Source: Hyposmocoma kahamanoa (taxonomy: Eukaryota > Arthropoda > Insecta > Lepidoptera > Cosmopterigidae). Taken from it: a stretch of DNA of 64,000 nt. Below are positions 11,347-24,531 of this stretch, one piece after another; within the stretch, counting starts at the first letter, position 1; each line of letters begins with the position of its first letter. The stretch covers positions 11,932,873 to 11,996,872 of the forward strand of contig NW_020654422.1 of NCBI RefSeq assembly GCF_003589595.1. The letters are read 5' to 3'. Position numbers and translations under genes: made by a program. The notes under the pieces were generated by a model. It was given only the letters and a program-made list of their open reading frames with translations. It searched no databases and was not told the origin of the DNA.

Positions 11347-14300
11347 TTTTTAAAGAACATTCGTAATTTGTGGCACAAATTGTAGGGGCGTAGCTACACA
11401 GATTACGCGAGAAGCACCCCAGTTGAAAAACATATTCATGCATGCGTTTATTGCGTATTTACTGAATATCCGTATTAAAGACAACAGGCAAACGGAACTA
11501 GTTACTTACAAGCTATAGTAACATTTTGTCCAGTACATTTAACCTGACATGATTTAAAAAGAATTTTTTTTTGGATTACCATAGCCCTGCAGAACGTCAT
11601 ACTAGTGCGGTATTGAAGACACGAGGTATGGCATGAGGCGTTTTCCCAACAGCACGAATAGTGCTTTCAGTGTCTTACCATCATAGGTCATATATCAATT
11701 TATTTCAGAAAAAGCATGTTGTATAGAAGTTGCCATGTACAAAATAAGAATAGTTTCACTGTATCCGGCCAAACATTAGGCATACATATATTAAAAAAAA
11801 ACTTCTTATACATGACAATATAAGACCGAATATCGTATTGATGTTGACTTTAGTGATTTCGAATGGCCAACATGAAGTCCTAACTTGGATCTCATTGAAA
11901 ATCTGTAGTACGAATAACAAAGCAGTTCCAACTCTTTTTACTTTTGCAGATATAAAACTTACATTAGAAGAAAATGTAACACAAATTCTGAAGCGTTTGT
12001 TTTAAGTTTTATTCATAAATACAGGACAGGTGAGTTATTCCAAACACACGCTGTTTTGCAATTGTTTTTGTTTGTTCTTCCATTAATGGTCATAGTTTAC
12101 GTAAACTTGGGATACGCCCGAAACTAAAAAAAAATCATATACACAGAGATTACTTACTTAGTTTGCTTATTCATAGATCACTTGAACTGGAATTGAAGGT
12201 ATATTAAACAGCATTTACAGTTTTCTTAAACTTCATTTAGAATGAAACTTCATCGACAAAGTCATCATGTTATGAAGTAAAACGAGAAATGGAAATTAAT
12301 AACAGGCTATTTCTGGGTTCCATCGAAAAAATAATTTAATCATGTTTTCCTTTTTAATGTAAAAGATTTAATACTCAAGACTCAACGCGTGCTTAAAATC
12401 GTATTTAGAATTAAATTAATTGATAAAATGGTTACATCAAAAAGCGGCGACTTTCTTAGAGAGACCCTCTTAAATATTTTGTAGGAGTCATACAAATTTC
12501 GTGAGAATATGTATGATAACAGACACTCCAAGGAAAACGTAAATAAATTATTGCTGTTTTTAGTAAAGTTGTGTGTGCAAAATATTTTTCATCAGCTCCT
12601 TAATTCTATGTACTACATAGTCTAAGAAACGTCCGTAAAAACACAGTATTAACGCAACACTATTACTAATCTGCTCTTATTCAGCAACTGGTAATAAATC
12701 TTTATTTTCCATAAGGTGTATTTTCATTAACAACTGCGTTGCGAACCGTACTTCGTGGATTTTCCTTTCCGTGTGTTTGAGGCCCCAGCGTGCTGGCTAA
12801 CGGTACCACTCACGTGTCTCCATAGAGCATCGACCCTTGCCGGCCTCTGCGCAATATTTTACGCGCAATACACACTTTATCGTACTTAAAGGGCTTTAAA
12901 ATCCTCCATTATTCATACCAATTCCTACTCTATGTTCTAGTTAAGAACGTTTGTTTCCAAACTTGTAAATATTTTTTCATATGACTGTTGTAATATGGAT
13001 TACTTTTGAAGTTGCTTAGATCGATTAGTCCTATGTCACTGTCAGTGTAAGGTAATTTGATTTCTATATCGATGTTGTAAAAGTATGAAAATTGCTTGTA
13101 AACTTGAGATATTCTTAAATAAAATACTCTCTTTGTAGTGCGGACATGTATTATGAATAAGGTGACATATAATAGATATTTCTATTCAGTTGGCAGAACA
13201 GGTACAGGTCGTGAAAATTCTACTATACAATTTCTTTTTATTTTTAAAATTTAAAATCCATTAAATTTACTGACAAGTTTTACAATAATATAGTGCATAA
13301 TAATCTTTATCATACGCAATAACAAAATATACAAACAAGTAAAAGACTGGGTACAACAGGCTCCATTTGTATTTAGATAAATAAGAGTAGAAGAAATACC
13401 AGTAGAAGTTAATTAATTAATAAAAAATTAAATATAAACAATAGTATCTGCAGTAGACTATATTAATGTCTGTTGGGCAGTAACAGTGAGTCAATATGAA
13501 CGCGGTTGTGGAGTTAATTATTGATAAGACAACGGCAAAAGCAAAACAATAATAGAATAATGAAATATCACGTGTAGGTGCCATAAACAAGCACATTAGA
13601 ATATGCATATAGAATTTGGATGGAAAGACTGAAAAGGTAGCAGTGTCTAAAAATTATTTTGAAGATCAATCATACATACGACTGGTCAATTTAATATTCC
13701 TGAACAGCTTAAAGGTAACAGACAATCGCTTTAAAAGTATAATTGATATACCTACTCGCAATAGACGGAGCCATATTCATTTAAATTTAGAAAGCCGAAT
13801 CGTAATAACATCAGACGTGTACCTTCATTCCCAAAAATAGTTTTGGAACAAGATACGTCAATGTGTAGCTTGATGTGCTGGCGTACGAAAACAAAAACAA
13901 TAACAATATTTATCCGCTACAATATATTTGTGAATACTGTAGAATATTTCCAAGATTTTAAAAAATACGTCTCCTAGTCTAGTTTTTTTTGTGGCATGTA
14001 AATAATTATTATTTACACTGAGTAGGACGAAATCGATACATTATTGGACTATTGTAGACTATCCTATTCACAAAATAAGCACATAGTTTCGGTGGATATC
14101 AATAAGTGCATCCGTCATTTTATGAATACATTTTTCCCAGCACTACATTAAAATATTTTCACCCCTTGTTGAGTAATAGCTATTACCAACAGATATTACT
14201 CATAAAAATGTTTATAAAATGTTGCGAACAGTTTATGTAGTCTGTGGTTTTTATTCTATATAATTCCTATTATGTCCATGACTTTTACATAACTTGATAT

Positions 14301-14981
14301 TTAAACAATATATAAGTCTGCTTGTAAGCTGAAAATTTACATTTATGTATTTGTGCAAACAAGAACATCAGATTTGGTATTTAAAGCGCAACAAGCTTAA
14401 CAAGGGCGTACTTTGTTTTTTTTTTTGCATTACGTGCTATCTTCGAACAAAATTGTCACGCTGGATATGCTATTGACAGAACCCCTAAAAGACAAAATAG
14501 CTTAATAAAAAAAATTCATGTGAGAAAAAATAAAACAATAATTTCATTCGTTTTTAAACTAGAAATTTCCAGAGAATCTAATACACGGAAATTTTATTCG
14601 AACGAAATCAAAATCGTTTATCACGTCCAGAAACTCATCACTGAATCGCCGCATAAACGTGTAAATTATAATCATAAAGCATTTACATACACATAATGGC
14701 GCTAGTCACGTGCTCATTAGAATGTCGAATTGGAGAACAGCCGTTTTTTTATTGCCCTTTAAGATGATGCCAGAAAAAGGTATTTGGGTTAGGTAGGTTT
14801 GACTTACATAATGCACTTTCAAGAACATGGATTTTACGTAGAGTTTCAACTTGTTCTTTTTAGAGTAAATTATAAATGAAATTGGTTGTTTAAACTATTT
14901 AAGTCATTAATATGATTATGAATAAACAGATTTTTGACGTAAACCTATACACCAAATGTGACAATAAGTGTCGTCATCAAC
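11347..14981. other. Long stretch with no recognised feature
   Basis: About 3.6 kb of AT-rich sequence. The stretch 12770-12880 is somewhat GC-richer, but no coding frame or repeat was recognised. ORFs of 63 and 74 codons (13417-13608, 13616-13840) are AT-rich and uninformative. Confidence 0.45.
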
Positions 14982-15240
14982 CCATTTATTCGTCTCACTG
15001 CACACGTCTCCTCTCGAGGCGAGGGTTTCAGGCCTTAGTCCACCACACTGGTTCGATGCGGTTCGATGCGGTTGGGAACTTCACCCGTTTTCGGAGGGTT
15101 GTGAATCTTTTTCAACGTGCTGGTTTCGTCACGTTGCTTTCATTCACCGAAAAGCTTATGGTAAATTTCAAATCAAATTTTGCACGTAAATTCCAGAGCC
15201 CATAACCCCGAAACCAGAGGTCAAACCTTTAGGCTACCAC
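14982..15240 (-). mobile_element. tRNA-derived SINE (family 2), copy a
   Basis: In reverse orientation this has the 3' block (CGTCTCCTCTCGAGGCGAGG, then AGTCCACCACACTGG), the central CATTCACCGAAAAGCTTATGG and AATTTCAAATCAAATTTTGC blocks, and the degraded head with CCACGGC. The same order is seen at 41.6, 56.3 and 60.6 kb. An 11-bp tandem duplication (GGTTCGATGCG twice) sits at about 15050-15072. The 97-codon ORF across it is repeat-derived. Confidence 0.75.
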
Positions 15241-16289
15241 GGCTACAAGTGAAAAGTATACCTCTGCTTATTGTAAAGTTCTTGGTGCCAAGGAATGTTG
15301 CCGCGATCAGACAATCTTCAACAAAGAAATTATTTTAACTTTGACTACAAATAATAAGAAGTAATACATACAAACGAAAAAGTGTGTGCTAAGAAAGGAA
15401 AATAAAATATTATTACATTTGTTTTATAGATCTTCTTCATTTACGTACATAATTACAGCTTCAATATATTCCCGGTTTGGGCACAGTGATTAACTAAAAA
15501 TTGAGTTAAATTTTAAACAGAAAAACAGAACAACAATTTTAAAATTATTATATTTGCTTTTAAGTTTGTTTATTTCATAATTCACATATTCATTTAGACA
15601 TATGAGAAATGCCTATTGAAAATTACTCGTAAAAGAGTTTTCTTCTAAAACAGTTGTTAAAAAAAATATTAAAAAATTAGTTCGTCTGTTGTACATGATG
15701 ATTTCAGAAATATACATTTTCACAGACTTTGCAAATTATAGAAATCGAAACTAAAATAGGGTTACTGTACGAAATTATACCTATATGTTAAACCACCACA
15801 TCATTGTCACTAAGCATTATTTTGAGCCCGTTATTTAAAAAAATTTGACTAACAGAATATGAAACACGTGAATCATAAATAGGATGCCGTATTCTTTGTA
15901 CGAACGAACGCCATGATGGTTGTATAAGAGCTGATGCAAGTTTGCAAGTTTTATGACACAACCCCGACTTGTTTATAAGAATTTCACTTTTATATCAGTG
16001 GGCAATCGGGAATAAGGGTATTATTTTGCTCACTTATACACGCGCTGAGCGGTCCATTATGTACTTACTTTCGCATTACACAATAACAATTTACTAGTAT
16101 GTCGAACTCATCTTGAATGGAGAGACGTGTTTTTCACCTTCTTTAATTGACGGAGGTGTCCTGTAATGTTATGTGGAGGTTATTACATCTTAAAGTTATG
16201 TACAGTATTCGTGCGATCCTCTCATGAGGGAAGTCATGCCAAGTTGGTTTAGAGTTTTTTTATGATTGTGACGGGTATGACCCAAGTGA
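15241..16289. other. No recognised feature
   Basis: AT-rich, blank. Confidence 0.5.
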
Positions 16290-16505
16290 CGTTACGAACA
16301 AGTCGTGTCTCTGGTGGTAAGCGACATACCTGTCTATAGCATTTGCAGCGCCATGTAGAGCTTTTAATCGCGAAGGTGTGGAGGGCACCGCCACTGCGCA
16401 CGTCACCATGGGACGTAAGTTGACAAGTCTCATGTACCTATAATCTTACTAGCATTCTTAATGTTTTTAATTACTGCTTGGTGGCAGAAATAGACCCTTA
16501 CCTTA
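16290..16505 (-). mobile_element. Metulj-like SINE copy 5, diverged
   Basis: Reverse-orientation blocks CGAACAAGTCGTG, GGTGGTAAGCGACATACCTG, TAAGTTGACAAGTC and GCTTGGTGGCAGAAATAG are present. The head beyond the last block is missing. Confidence 0.8.
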
Positions 16506-16724
16506 GTTAGGGTGTTATTTTCTTGTATTTTTATCTCAAAATTAACAAATTACTCTATCTATTAGTACAGTACCCTATATGTAGTTATAGTCAACCTGGA
16601 GCCAATATCCGTTCCGAAATATCTGGAGAATAAAAAGAACTCATATCGTGGTAAAAAATAGGTAATTAATAATTATTACTTAGTGAATAACCACGAAAGC
16701 CTTAAATTATATATAGCCTATGTG

Positions 16725-17165
16725 TAGTCCTCCTGTTGGGCGCAATAGAGGGTCTGGGCTGTAGATAATTCCACAATGGCTTGGGGCGGATTGGGAACTT
16801 CACACACATCATTAGATTGCTTTGCAGACGTGTGCTAAGTTTCCTCACGATGTTTTCCTTCAACGAAAAGCTCGTGGTAAATTTCAAATTAAATTTCGCT
16901 GATAAATTCCGAAAAACGCAGAGGTGTAAGCCTAGAACCTATTTCACCATGCACATTGTACATTCACGTTAACGATCCGTCATTGTCTATGGCATCCGAA
17001 GCCCGAAACTAAAGCGTTTGTGGCTAACGAACTGCGGATGGCTCATGGATCGTTTTGATTTCGTACGCAGCTGCGGCTGTTTATTTTGAGAGTAGACATT
17101 CCGGATTCAGACCCACGACACTCTGTTTGAGAGGCGGTAGGTGAAACCATTAGGCTACCACGGCT
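16725..17165 (-). mobile_element. SINE (family 2), copy b, interrupted
   Basis: The body (GGGAACTTCACACACATCAT, TTTCCTCACGATGTTTTCC, AAATTTCAAATTAAATTTCG) runs to about 16965. The head-like end (GGTGAAACCATTAGGCTACC, CACGGC) reappears at 17130-17165. Some 130 bp between them (16968-17100) do not match the family and may be a later insertion or an extended head. Confidence 0.65.
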
Positions 17166-18489
17166 TCTTTTACTCATCTTTATTAAATTGTCACCGCTTT
17201 CATTTACAAGATAATATAAACAAATATCAAGGCAATTCCGTGTATGACAAAAAAATAAATATTAAAACAATAAAGGAATGCTGCAATTTTACGGAAAGGT
17301 TTACGTTGAATTTTAATTACTGTTTTTCATTCATGACTCTGATCTACAATCAGCAGCAAGCCTTGTCAACAAGTTGTCAATTATTTTTGTTTTCAATTGG
17401 TTTTATTTATTGATCGCGACTTGTTAATATACCTACTACTTAATACGCCAAAAAGACAGGCTTCTTTTGAATAGAATAAATTACTGTTTCTTTTAGTAAA
17501 AAGAGCTCTTGTCTAACTCAAATTGTAAGATAGATTTATGTAACCTTCGATCGATACACCGAACTGTTTTTCATGTAAATATTTTACATATTTTTCCTCG
17601 TTTTCTAGATTAATGCCGTTTCGCGGTCATTGTATTGAATTTTGTTATGAGATTCCCGATTGTTCTACGTATATTCCAGAACCGGATGTCAACATTTCAT
17701 AAGAGGTAATACTCACTTGCAAATCATTTATTCATTAGTTACGATTGTGTGGTACGTATTCACTTTGCCTGGATCATAATAATATGTAAATTTTAGGCAT
17801 GTCTATTGATATACAACGTGTTAGTAGGCCATAGTATTCAGTGCAAAAACTTTATATGGCGAACGTAGTGCTTCGTAAAAATAACTACCATACCTACATG
17901 ACAAGACTTTTTTTGTAAATGTAATTTAGTTACAACCTTTTTAATTGGCGTCACGTTGAGTAATAAAAACTAAAGCATAAAGGTGCACGTGTTCAGATTA
18001 CAGGTCAAGCAGTATTTAATATGTTTAAAATTTAATTAAATTAATAATTTTACTAACGCTATTATTATTTCGGATATCTATTTTAACCTCTCGCCTTTTT
18101 CAAAGATTAAAAGATTATTTTTGAATTTTTCGGCACGGTCGATTGGACTCCGGGACTCAGGGTAGGGTTCAAAAACCGGCGAACAATAAGTGCATATGCA
18201 GGACTGCTTTCTTATTTTTATAATTATTTAAGTAGTGGTAAGAGCATGTCATGGATAAGCCTACACATTCAATGAAGTTTGACAACCCCTAGGTCCTTGC
18301 AAAAGAAGTCCGTTATCTGTCCAGGATGCTGCGAGAGGCCATTGAAATTAAAAAACATCCTAATTTCAACAGGCAAAACGATTTCTCCGTATACCAGTTT
18401 GGGATCCAGTATTTCTTCTGATGGAAAGTCCCAAACAGACAAGACTGCAGTACTAATTATGTTTTAATTTATTCCAATTTCTATTATTA
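17166..18489. other. No recognised feature
   Basis: AT-rich. A 90-codon ORF overlaps the end of the preceding SINE and has no recognisable domain. Confidence 0.45.
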
Positions 18490-18840
18490 ATTAACATTAT
18501 ATTTAATTTAATAAAAATTCATTCAATAAAATAATTTGTAAAACGTAATGTAGCGTAAATTGGGATGTTTCTTTGTAAAATTAATAATAAGGTCATAATC
18601 AACAACTTTTGTAACTTTTGTAATAGTGAAAAAATAGGGTGCTTTGCATCAATATTAGACATAACTGGTTGAAGACTGTACCACCTCAGTCAACCGTGAC
18701 CATGGGACCTGTAAAGGGCCCGAAACGGCGTTTTGTTTGAAAAAACAAATATACGCAATTTAAATCCGGAAAAATAGTTTCATTTCCTATGTGTAACAAT
18801 CGCGAAAACCTAAGAACTCGATATTTAAGTGGTTTCATAC
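18490..18840 (+). mobile_element. Penelope-like repeat, copy C (best preserved)
   Basis: The order is the 75-bp segment shared with 3.45 kb, then TTTGCATCAATATTAGACAT, the CTCAGTCAACCGTGACCATG block, GGACCTGTAAAGGGCCCGAA followed by ACG, CAAATATACGCAATTTAAAT, GGAAAAATAGTTTCATTTCC, and GCGAAAACCTAAGAACTCGA. It is non-coding. The GGGCCCGAAACG core resembles the hammerhead-like hairpin of Penelope-like elements, although the strict hammerhead core CTGANGA is not preserved (CTGTAAA here). Confidence 0.6.
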
Positions 18841-18876
18841 AGGGTTTATGCAGCCTCAGATCTAATGTGATTATCA

Positions 18877-19116
18877 CTAATATAATTCCGAGCTAAGGCC
18901 AACAATGTTAAAGAACTGAAGGATTTTCCTGGCTTCGACTGCTTTGATTTCCTCTGGCCGTGGCCTGTATCTGTTCCCAGTATGGAACTTCACACGCCCA
19001 GGGGTAGCATTGGGTAAAGAGATGCAGAGGAGTTCATCTGCCTCGTGGCGGTTTCTACTCTCTATTTCCTTTCTATCCACGATTTTACATCTGCTAGTTA
19101 TGCCATTTTTACCCAC
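18877..19116 (-). pseudogene. Unassigned 79-codon ORF, possibly transposon-derived
   Basis: The frame is GC-richer than its flanks and contains GRVKFHTGNRYRPRPEEIKA and VEARKILQFFN. I do not recognise the family. Placement immediately downstream of a Penelope-like copy suggests a transposon remnant, but an exon of a host gene cannot be excluded. No splice sites could be paired with other exons. Confidence 0.3.
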
Positions 19117-19439
19117 TGCTAGAACCTCTGTACATTGTTTAGCACTATAGGTGTGTTAATTAACATAATATTTTTAAAACAAGCAGAAAAAAGTCAAGAA
19201 AAAAATTGTGTTCCTGGCGCCACCGATTACTGCATTACAAAAATTTATTCGAGTATGTGAGGAATATGATTCCTCGCATGAGTTAATTTATAACGTCAAA
19301 AAGACTGAGTAATAATGATCTTCGGGGTTGCCGGCAAAAGAGTCCTGAAAATGTGCTTCTTATAATGCTCAATGGAATTCCATTTGCCGACGACCTCAAG
19401 GAATATATGGACGACGCGAGCGCAGGGCTCGCACGTTTG

Positions 19440-19640
19440 CTCGGTGTACGGCGGAGTGGCTTGCACGCCGGTTTTCATGGTGGCGACATCTCTGAGGTCC
19501 CGAGTTTGATCCCTTTAAGTTTGGGTCTGGGTGTTTAGTAGTAACGTCCTTGTTTCCGATTTACACAACACGAGTGCCTTAGTTACTTACTTTGGGATCA
19601 GAGCAACGTATGTGATGTTGTCTAATATTTATTTTTATTT
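19440..19640 (+). mobile_element. tRNA-derived SINE (family 4), copy 1
   Basis: The head has GCGGAGTGGCTTGCACGCCG and a box B-like GAGTTTGATCC. The tail GATCAGAGCAACGTATGTGA, continuing TGTTGTC, is shared in reverse at 40.67 kb. The T-arm stem is degraded, so this copy is old. Confidence 0.75.
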
Positions 19641-21492
19641 ATTTATTAGAACAATTCAAAACCAATTGACCACTGACTTTTCTTGAAATTACAGAACTTT
19701 GTAGAAAAAAATCTGTACTATGGGAGTCAGTAATCATCCGTGATAGTTACATAACGTTGACAAACAATTTCAAATAAGTACAGAATTTTATTTTTTTACA
19801 CATAGTTGTTAAGGCATAGGCGAGGCTGTTCATTATTCTACCAAAATATATCACATATTGAAAAAATCGATAAAGGCCAAGGCTTTCGTTGCGACCGCCG
19901 TAACTTACAGGTGCCATATACCCATTCATGTTCTTCTGGTTCCCACGATCATATTTTGTTCATACACACACAATTGTGATTCACCAAAGGCGAGGGTGAA
20001 TACAGGTACTCTTCTTATTGTAGGAGTAAGGTAAGCATTGTAGGAAATACGTTATGACCGTTGCACAGGTAGGTTGTACTTAAAAAATAAATTGATTCGT
20101 CTATTCGATGCGTGATTGCAAAGGCACTGAAAATCTAAGGAGAATAGGATAAGATACGAATTATTTCCCAAGTTTCATTCATTTAATTAGATACCTACAT
20201 TACTTTAAAATTTACAAACCTGCACATGGTAAGGCTATGTCTGTAGATAGTCTGTATCTTAAGGTATCTTAGGACAAATGTACTGGGTTCAATAAATAGA
20301 TGGAATATTATTTTCTGGTCATCTTAGAGAACCGAAGATACAGTACTGCCCACAAACATAAACTTACCATGTGTGTGTGTAGGTTTAGATGAAATATAAT
20401 GCGCACAAATGCGCTTGAGACGTAACCACAATAATATTTTGGTTTACCTGAAAAACGGACACTTACGCTGAGAACAATTTAGTAAAGGGCCAGCATAACT
20501 TTCATTAAATAGGTACCTATATGTTTAAGTATGCAGGATACGCTTTTGTAAATAAGCCGTACTGACCTCCTTACTTGTTTATTTAAACCTGATTCGATAA
20601 TATCCATGTACATAGTTACACAAAGGTTTGATGCAAGCTTGACCTATCTTGACCTATAAAAATACAAAAACGCCAGGAAATATAAATTTCTGGAAAACGA
20701 AGGAAAATAAAATAATTATACAATTGGGCCATAAGTTTAACAAATTTAAAGCACGAAATGTCGGCGCTTGTATACGACGTCATTGCTGCCTCATGTATTT
20801 GAATAACTTTTAGTGTTTTTAAACATTGTATGCGAGGATCTTCAATTTGAAGTACCGGTGCACGTGTCCACTTTCTGATAAACGATAACCAAGACACCCG
20901 GCGCAAGTGGCCTAGGTGATTAGTGAATTTATACTTGCTCCGGCGCAAATGTCCTGCGCCCTTATTTAATGATCATTTATTTTTGTATTATTTCGTAATC
21001 ACACGTTCTAACAAACAGGTATACACTATTAGTAAGACTCTGAAACCCTTGAGGAGCTAAAATTGGTCACTTCTGACAAATGAAAATTAAGCTGTTATAA
21101 ACAATCTTCACTAAATAAGTAGATCATTACATTAACATAAATGATCTTATATATAACAGGTCAAGCACAAATTATTTAATAAATATATTTATGTAACTTG
21201 GAAAACAAAACCAAAAACAATATCAACATCCTTGCTTTTGTTAGATATCTGGAGTAATTATAAACAGACTAAGGAAGTTTCGAACAAAGGCGCCGGAAAC
21301 GTTAGCCATCGTAACGTGACTGTCCAAATTAACAACTGAATTATTAAATTGTACCGACCAGCAATTTTCTATTGTTTCTGTTTATTCTTAGATGACGAAA
21401 TTGTATTTAAATTTCATAACCATCATTATTCCTGCTGGGCGTGAAGATTATTAGATCGAAGTCGACCATGCTGGCTTCATGTTTTAGAAAAC
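19641..21492. other. No recognised gene; unassigned 110-codon minus ORF 20616-20948
   Basis: The ORF on the minus strand (starts MRRSKYKFTNHLGHLRR) matches nothing I recognise. Its upstream part near 20830-20950 is GC-richer (CCGGCGCAAGTGGCCTAGG), which could indicate a transposon fragment. The remainder is AT-rich. Confidence 0.35.
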
Positions 21493-21715
21493 TCTTAGTA
21501 AAGCTCCTTGTGAAAGAGTTCGTCCACGTAAGTACTGTTACCTACTTCTGCTGCCAAGCGGTAATTTGAGCATTACAATGATCCGGTTTTGAAAAGTAAG
21601 GGTGCTGGTGAAATTATAGCCACACGGGACTTATGACTCAGCTCTCACTGCAACTTTAACGTGTCGCATACTACCAGGTACACGACGCGTGTCTCATAGT
21701 ATCACTAAAAAACTT
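21493..21715 (+). mobile_element. Metulj-like SINE copy 6, internally deleted
   Basis: The head and middle are present (CTCCTTGTGAAAGAGTTCGT, GGGTGCTGGTGAAATTATAG). The block between GACTCA and CTCTCACTGCAACT is missing, and the 3' end is diverged. Confidence 0.8.
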
Positions 21716-22204
21716 TATTATAGACCGCCCCCGAAACGAAGATACTCCACCGTTTACGCAAGTGAATTCAAAATTCAAAATTATTTATTGTTCTTTCCAC
21801 CTTAACACCAAATATTTCACAGGGTAATTAAAGTAAAGATCATCATACATTGAAATTGCGAGGTGGAAGACTGGTACCTAAACTAGGTTGGACCTGTAAT
21901 ATAGGTCACCAGGTGTCACAGAATAGCAAACTAAATTTAATAATGAAAACTTTATAACGACGATAGTAGACGAAGTAGCACGCTTTTAAACACACGATTG
22001 TATAGGAAATAAAAAAAAACTTTTCTTCTCGGATTGGAAATGTAATGAATAATGAATAAATTTTGATTTTTTTTATGTTTTACGGAATTTATTAGAGCAC
22101 TTTTGCAATTATCAAATTTTTGTTTGTAGCTGATATTAGGTAACAAATTTTGCTCTAATTTGTAATACATAATTTAATTTAAGAGGTATACATCTTGTGA
22201 AATT

Positions 22205-22286
22205 GCCTCCGTGGTCGAACCGTTACCATGCTGGGCTGCCATGCAGAGATCCCGGGTTCGATACCTGAGCCGGGAGAAATATTTGG
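22205..22286 (+). mobile_element. tRNA-derived SINE (family 3), head only
   Basis: GCCTCCGTGGTCGAACCGTT is a box A region, and CGGGTTCGATACC a box B region. These are followed by GAGCCGGGAGAAATATTTGG. The long 3' tail seen at 57 kb is absent here. The anticodon arm is not cleanly paired, so it is a SINE head and not a tRNA gene. Confidence 0.7.
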
Positions 22287-23599
22287 TTTAAAACAAATAA
22301 CAATAAATTCACATTTATTTTATAGGGAAGCAAGTTCACTTGAAAACTTCGCATTGGTTGAACTCTACTACTCATTCGTAAGACGGAAACTGTAGAGGTT
22401 GTATTTGTAAATAAACATTTGTACACATTTAACATTTATAATATTTATTTAAATTACCATAGATAGCGAAACGTGTCACTACCATGGATTTTTGTTATCT
22501 AAGTACGCATAAGCTGTATAACCTGTAATGTAAAGTTTTTGTATCATTATAATTTCAAACCTTGTAAATGGCGAATTGTATATCAACCGGAATCATATTA
22601 CAGAAGCGTATATATCCTATCTATTGCCCCTTAAATAGTTTTGTGACATTGTGAAAACGACTGTCTAGAACAGCCACTTTATTCTTAGTATGATGTTATA
22701 TTTTTCATGAAAGAAAATACTATTCTTCTTAACATCTGTTACTCTAGTGTAAGAATGTTCTTAAGATTTCTCCCTCAACCATAACAGTAATGCTCGAATA
22801 AAAATATTAACGCATTCATTTCCCAATGTCGTAATCTTAAACTTAGGTATGTAATAAAACCAAATATTCATTAATGCTCGACGTAAATCTATGATTAAAT
22901 TAGGTCTCAATTTTATGGACACTTGCGCCACAGGTCTTAAAGTCAGTCAAATAACAAATGTACCTTATTATCGCATTAAAATTCTTGCTTATAAATCATA
23001 CAGCTTAGTGTGTATCTATAAATTTTACGTATTACAAAATGTAATTATTGAATTGCAGACGTCATTACGCGGAAATACGAAGGCGTTCGTGATTGTGATT
23101 ATTAATAAATAAAATTGGAACGTTTCGATGAACAATAGGGAGTCGATGAACTGTAGTAACATTTCGGTGAAGGTCTACTATTCGAGGTTGATTATTTTAT
23201 CTATACTCTATAAATGTCTGTAATAAGATAAACATTAGCAGCATAGTATACAAGTATACATACGTTACATGCCAAGGGTGTTATGAACAACCTTTACAAT
23301 GACGACCCCTCTATAATCTCGAAATAAATTAGCTGTTGCTTGATATGAACAGCTGATTATTTTTGTAATTCCGACTCGTCCTCATAGTTAAAATTATTTC
23401 TACTAATGTGGAAATAATTTTAAATCCTCCTTTGGGTGTATGCTACTAAGTGATCACTTGTAATAGCATTTTAGTTAAAAGGTAAATAAATGTATTTATT
23501 TATTAATATCGTACACATTTTACGTTACTGTACTAGCAGTAACAATAACTAAACATGTAAGTATACAAGTATTATCAATACTATAGCCATTTATATTAT
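22287..23599. other. No recognised feature
   Basis: AT-rich. The 73-codon ORF (22891-23112) is not recognisable. Confidence 0.5.
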
Positions 23600-23629
23600 A
23601 GCAGACACCATATTAATATGGTGTCTGCT
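23600..23629. repeat. Perfect 30-bp palindrome without spacer
   Basis: AGCAGACACCATATT is followed directly by its exact reverse complement. The axis is at 23614/23615. No protein-binding site or transposon end was recognised. Confidence 0.9.
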
Positions 23630-23795
23630 TAAGTGTCTCCGTGCAGATTAGATATAGAACAAAAAGGAACTTGTATCTTTCTGATGAACGGCGGCGCTTG
23701 CGCCTGAATCTCTGTCTTTTCCTCTATTAGATTTTATCAAGATTTTTCGCTTGCTATTTTTCATCCTTGTTAGTATCTCCGTTTTTCAAAGAAAA

Positions 23796-23846
23796 CACAA
23801 CAACACAACATAACACAACAATTATATATAATATTAACACAACATT
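23796..23846. repeat. ACACAAC-rich short tandem repeat
   Basis: Imperfect repeats of ACAAC/AACAC with an AT-rich break. Confidence 0.6.
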
Positions 23847-23945
23847 TAATTCATATAGTAAATTCAAATAGATTTTTAAGTAAATAAAAAAGTATAAAAA
23901 GTAATAAGTACCAGGATCTCGGGTCCGACTACCTATTTACAGCCT

Positions 23946-24134
23946 TTGGAGTCAAAACTCTTGACCCAGTGCCCTTCACCTGTACTAAATTTTGTCGAAA
24001 AAATTTATAGACTGGGAAACCCAAGAGTCGACAGCTACCTTGCCCAACATGTTAGCATATCAATACAAAGGGGGAACGTTGCTAGCATCTTGGGCACCTT
24101 GCCACGGGGACCCAATTTTATTCGTACAATTTAA
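23946..24134 (+). pseudogene. Possible non-LTR retrotransposon ORF remnant
   Basis: The frame contains LAQHVSISIQRGNVASILGT followed by LPRGPNF. The IQRGN.AS.LGT pattern is familiar from repeated lepidopteran retrotransposon ORFs, but I cannot name the family with certainty. The remnant is about 60 codons, flanked by AT-rich DNA, with no other recognisable part of the element. Confidence 0.4.
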
Positions 24135-24239
24135 AAATCCTAGTTTAAATTTCTAGTATTTAAGTGTTTGTTTTCTTTTTTCCTTACCTGTATATTATCA
24201 AAATTTAAATATATCAGTAAACAAAATTGAACTATATCT

Positions 24240-24365
24240 TTGTAATTATTAATACAAAGATCGAACACTCAGAAAAAATTCCTTCGATCCGGTCGGATTC
24301 GAACCGACGTCTTCTTGCATACCGTGCCAGACGCTATACCAACTAACCCACGGAACGAACCAACG
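24240..24365 (-). mobile_element. tRNA-derived SINE (family 5), well preserved head
   Basis: On the minus strand there is a box A GTTAGTTGGTAT, and a box B within a perfect 5-bp T stem (GTCGGTTCGAATCCGAC). These are followed by the family tail GATCGAAGGAATTTTTTCTG and GTTCGATCTTTGTATTAATA. The head is the most tRNA-like in the window. Confidence 0.8.
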
Positions 24366-24531
24366 GACCTCACGTATTTATCTATGTGCTTGCGTCGTGT
24401 CTATGTACTTGGTCTTTCAACGACTTTTTAGTCGTAGCGCCATCTATGAGAAATCTTTAACCGATTTATCACCCAGTTAGTACCTTTACAGCTACCAGTC
24501 CTGGCGAGAGAGGTCGCTATTCACTGTATTA

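Noticed and set aside
14912..15205. 97-codon ORF as a gene
   Set aside because: It coincides with a SINE in reverse orientation.
24240..24365. Possible functional tRNA genes (also near 96, 22205, 40870, 57038 and 50640)
   Set aside because: Only the box A and box B regions and T arm are tRNA-like; the acceptor stems do not close and each is followed by a family-specific tail shared between dispersed copies, so they are SINE heads.
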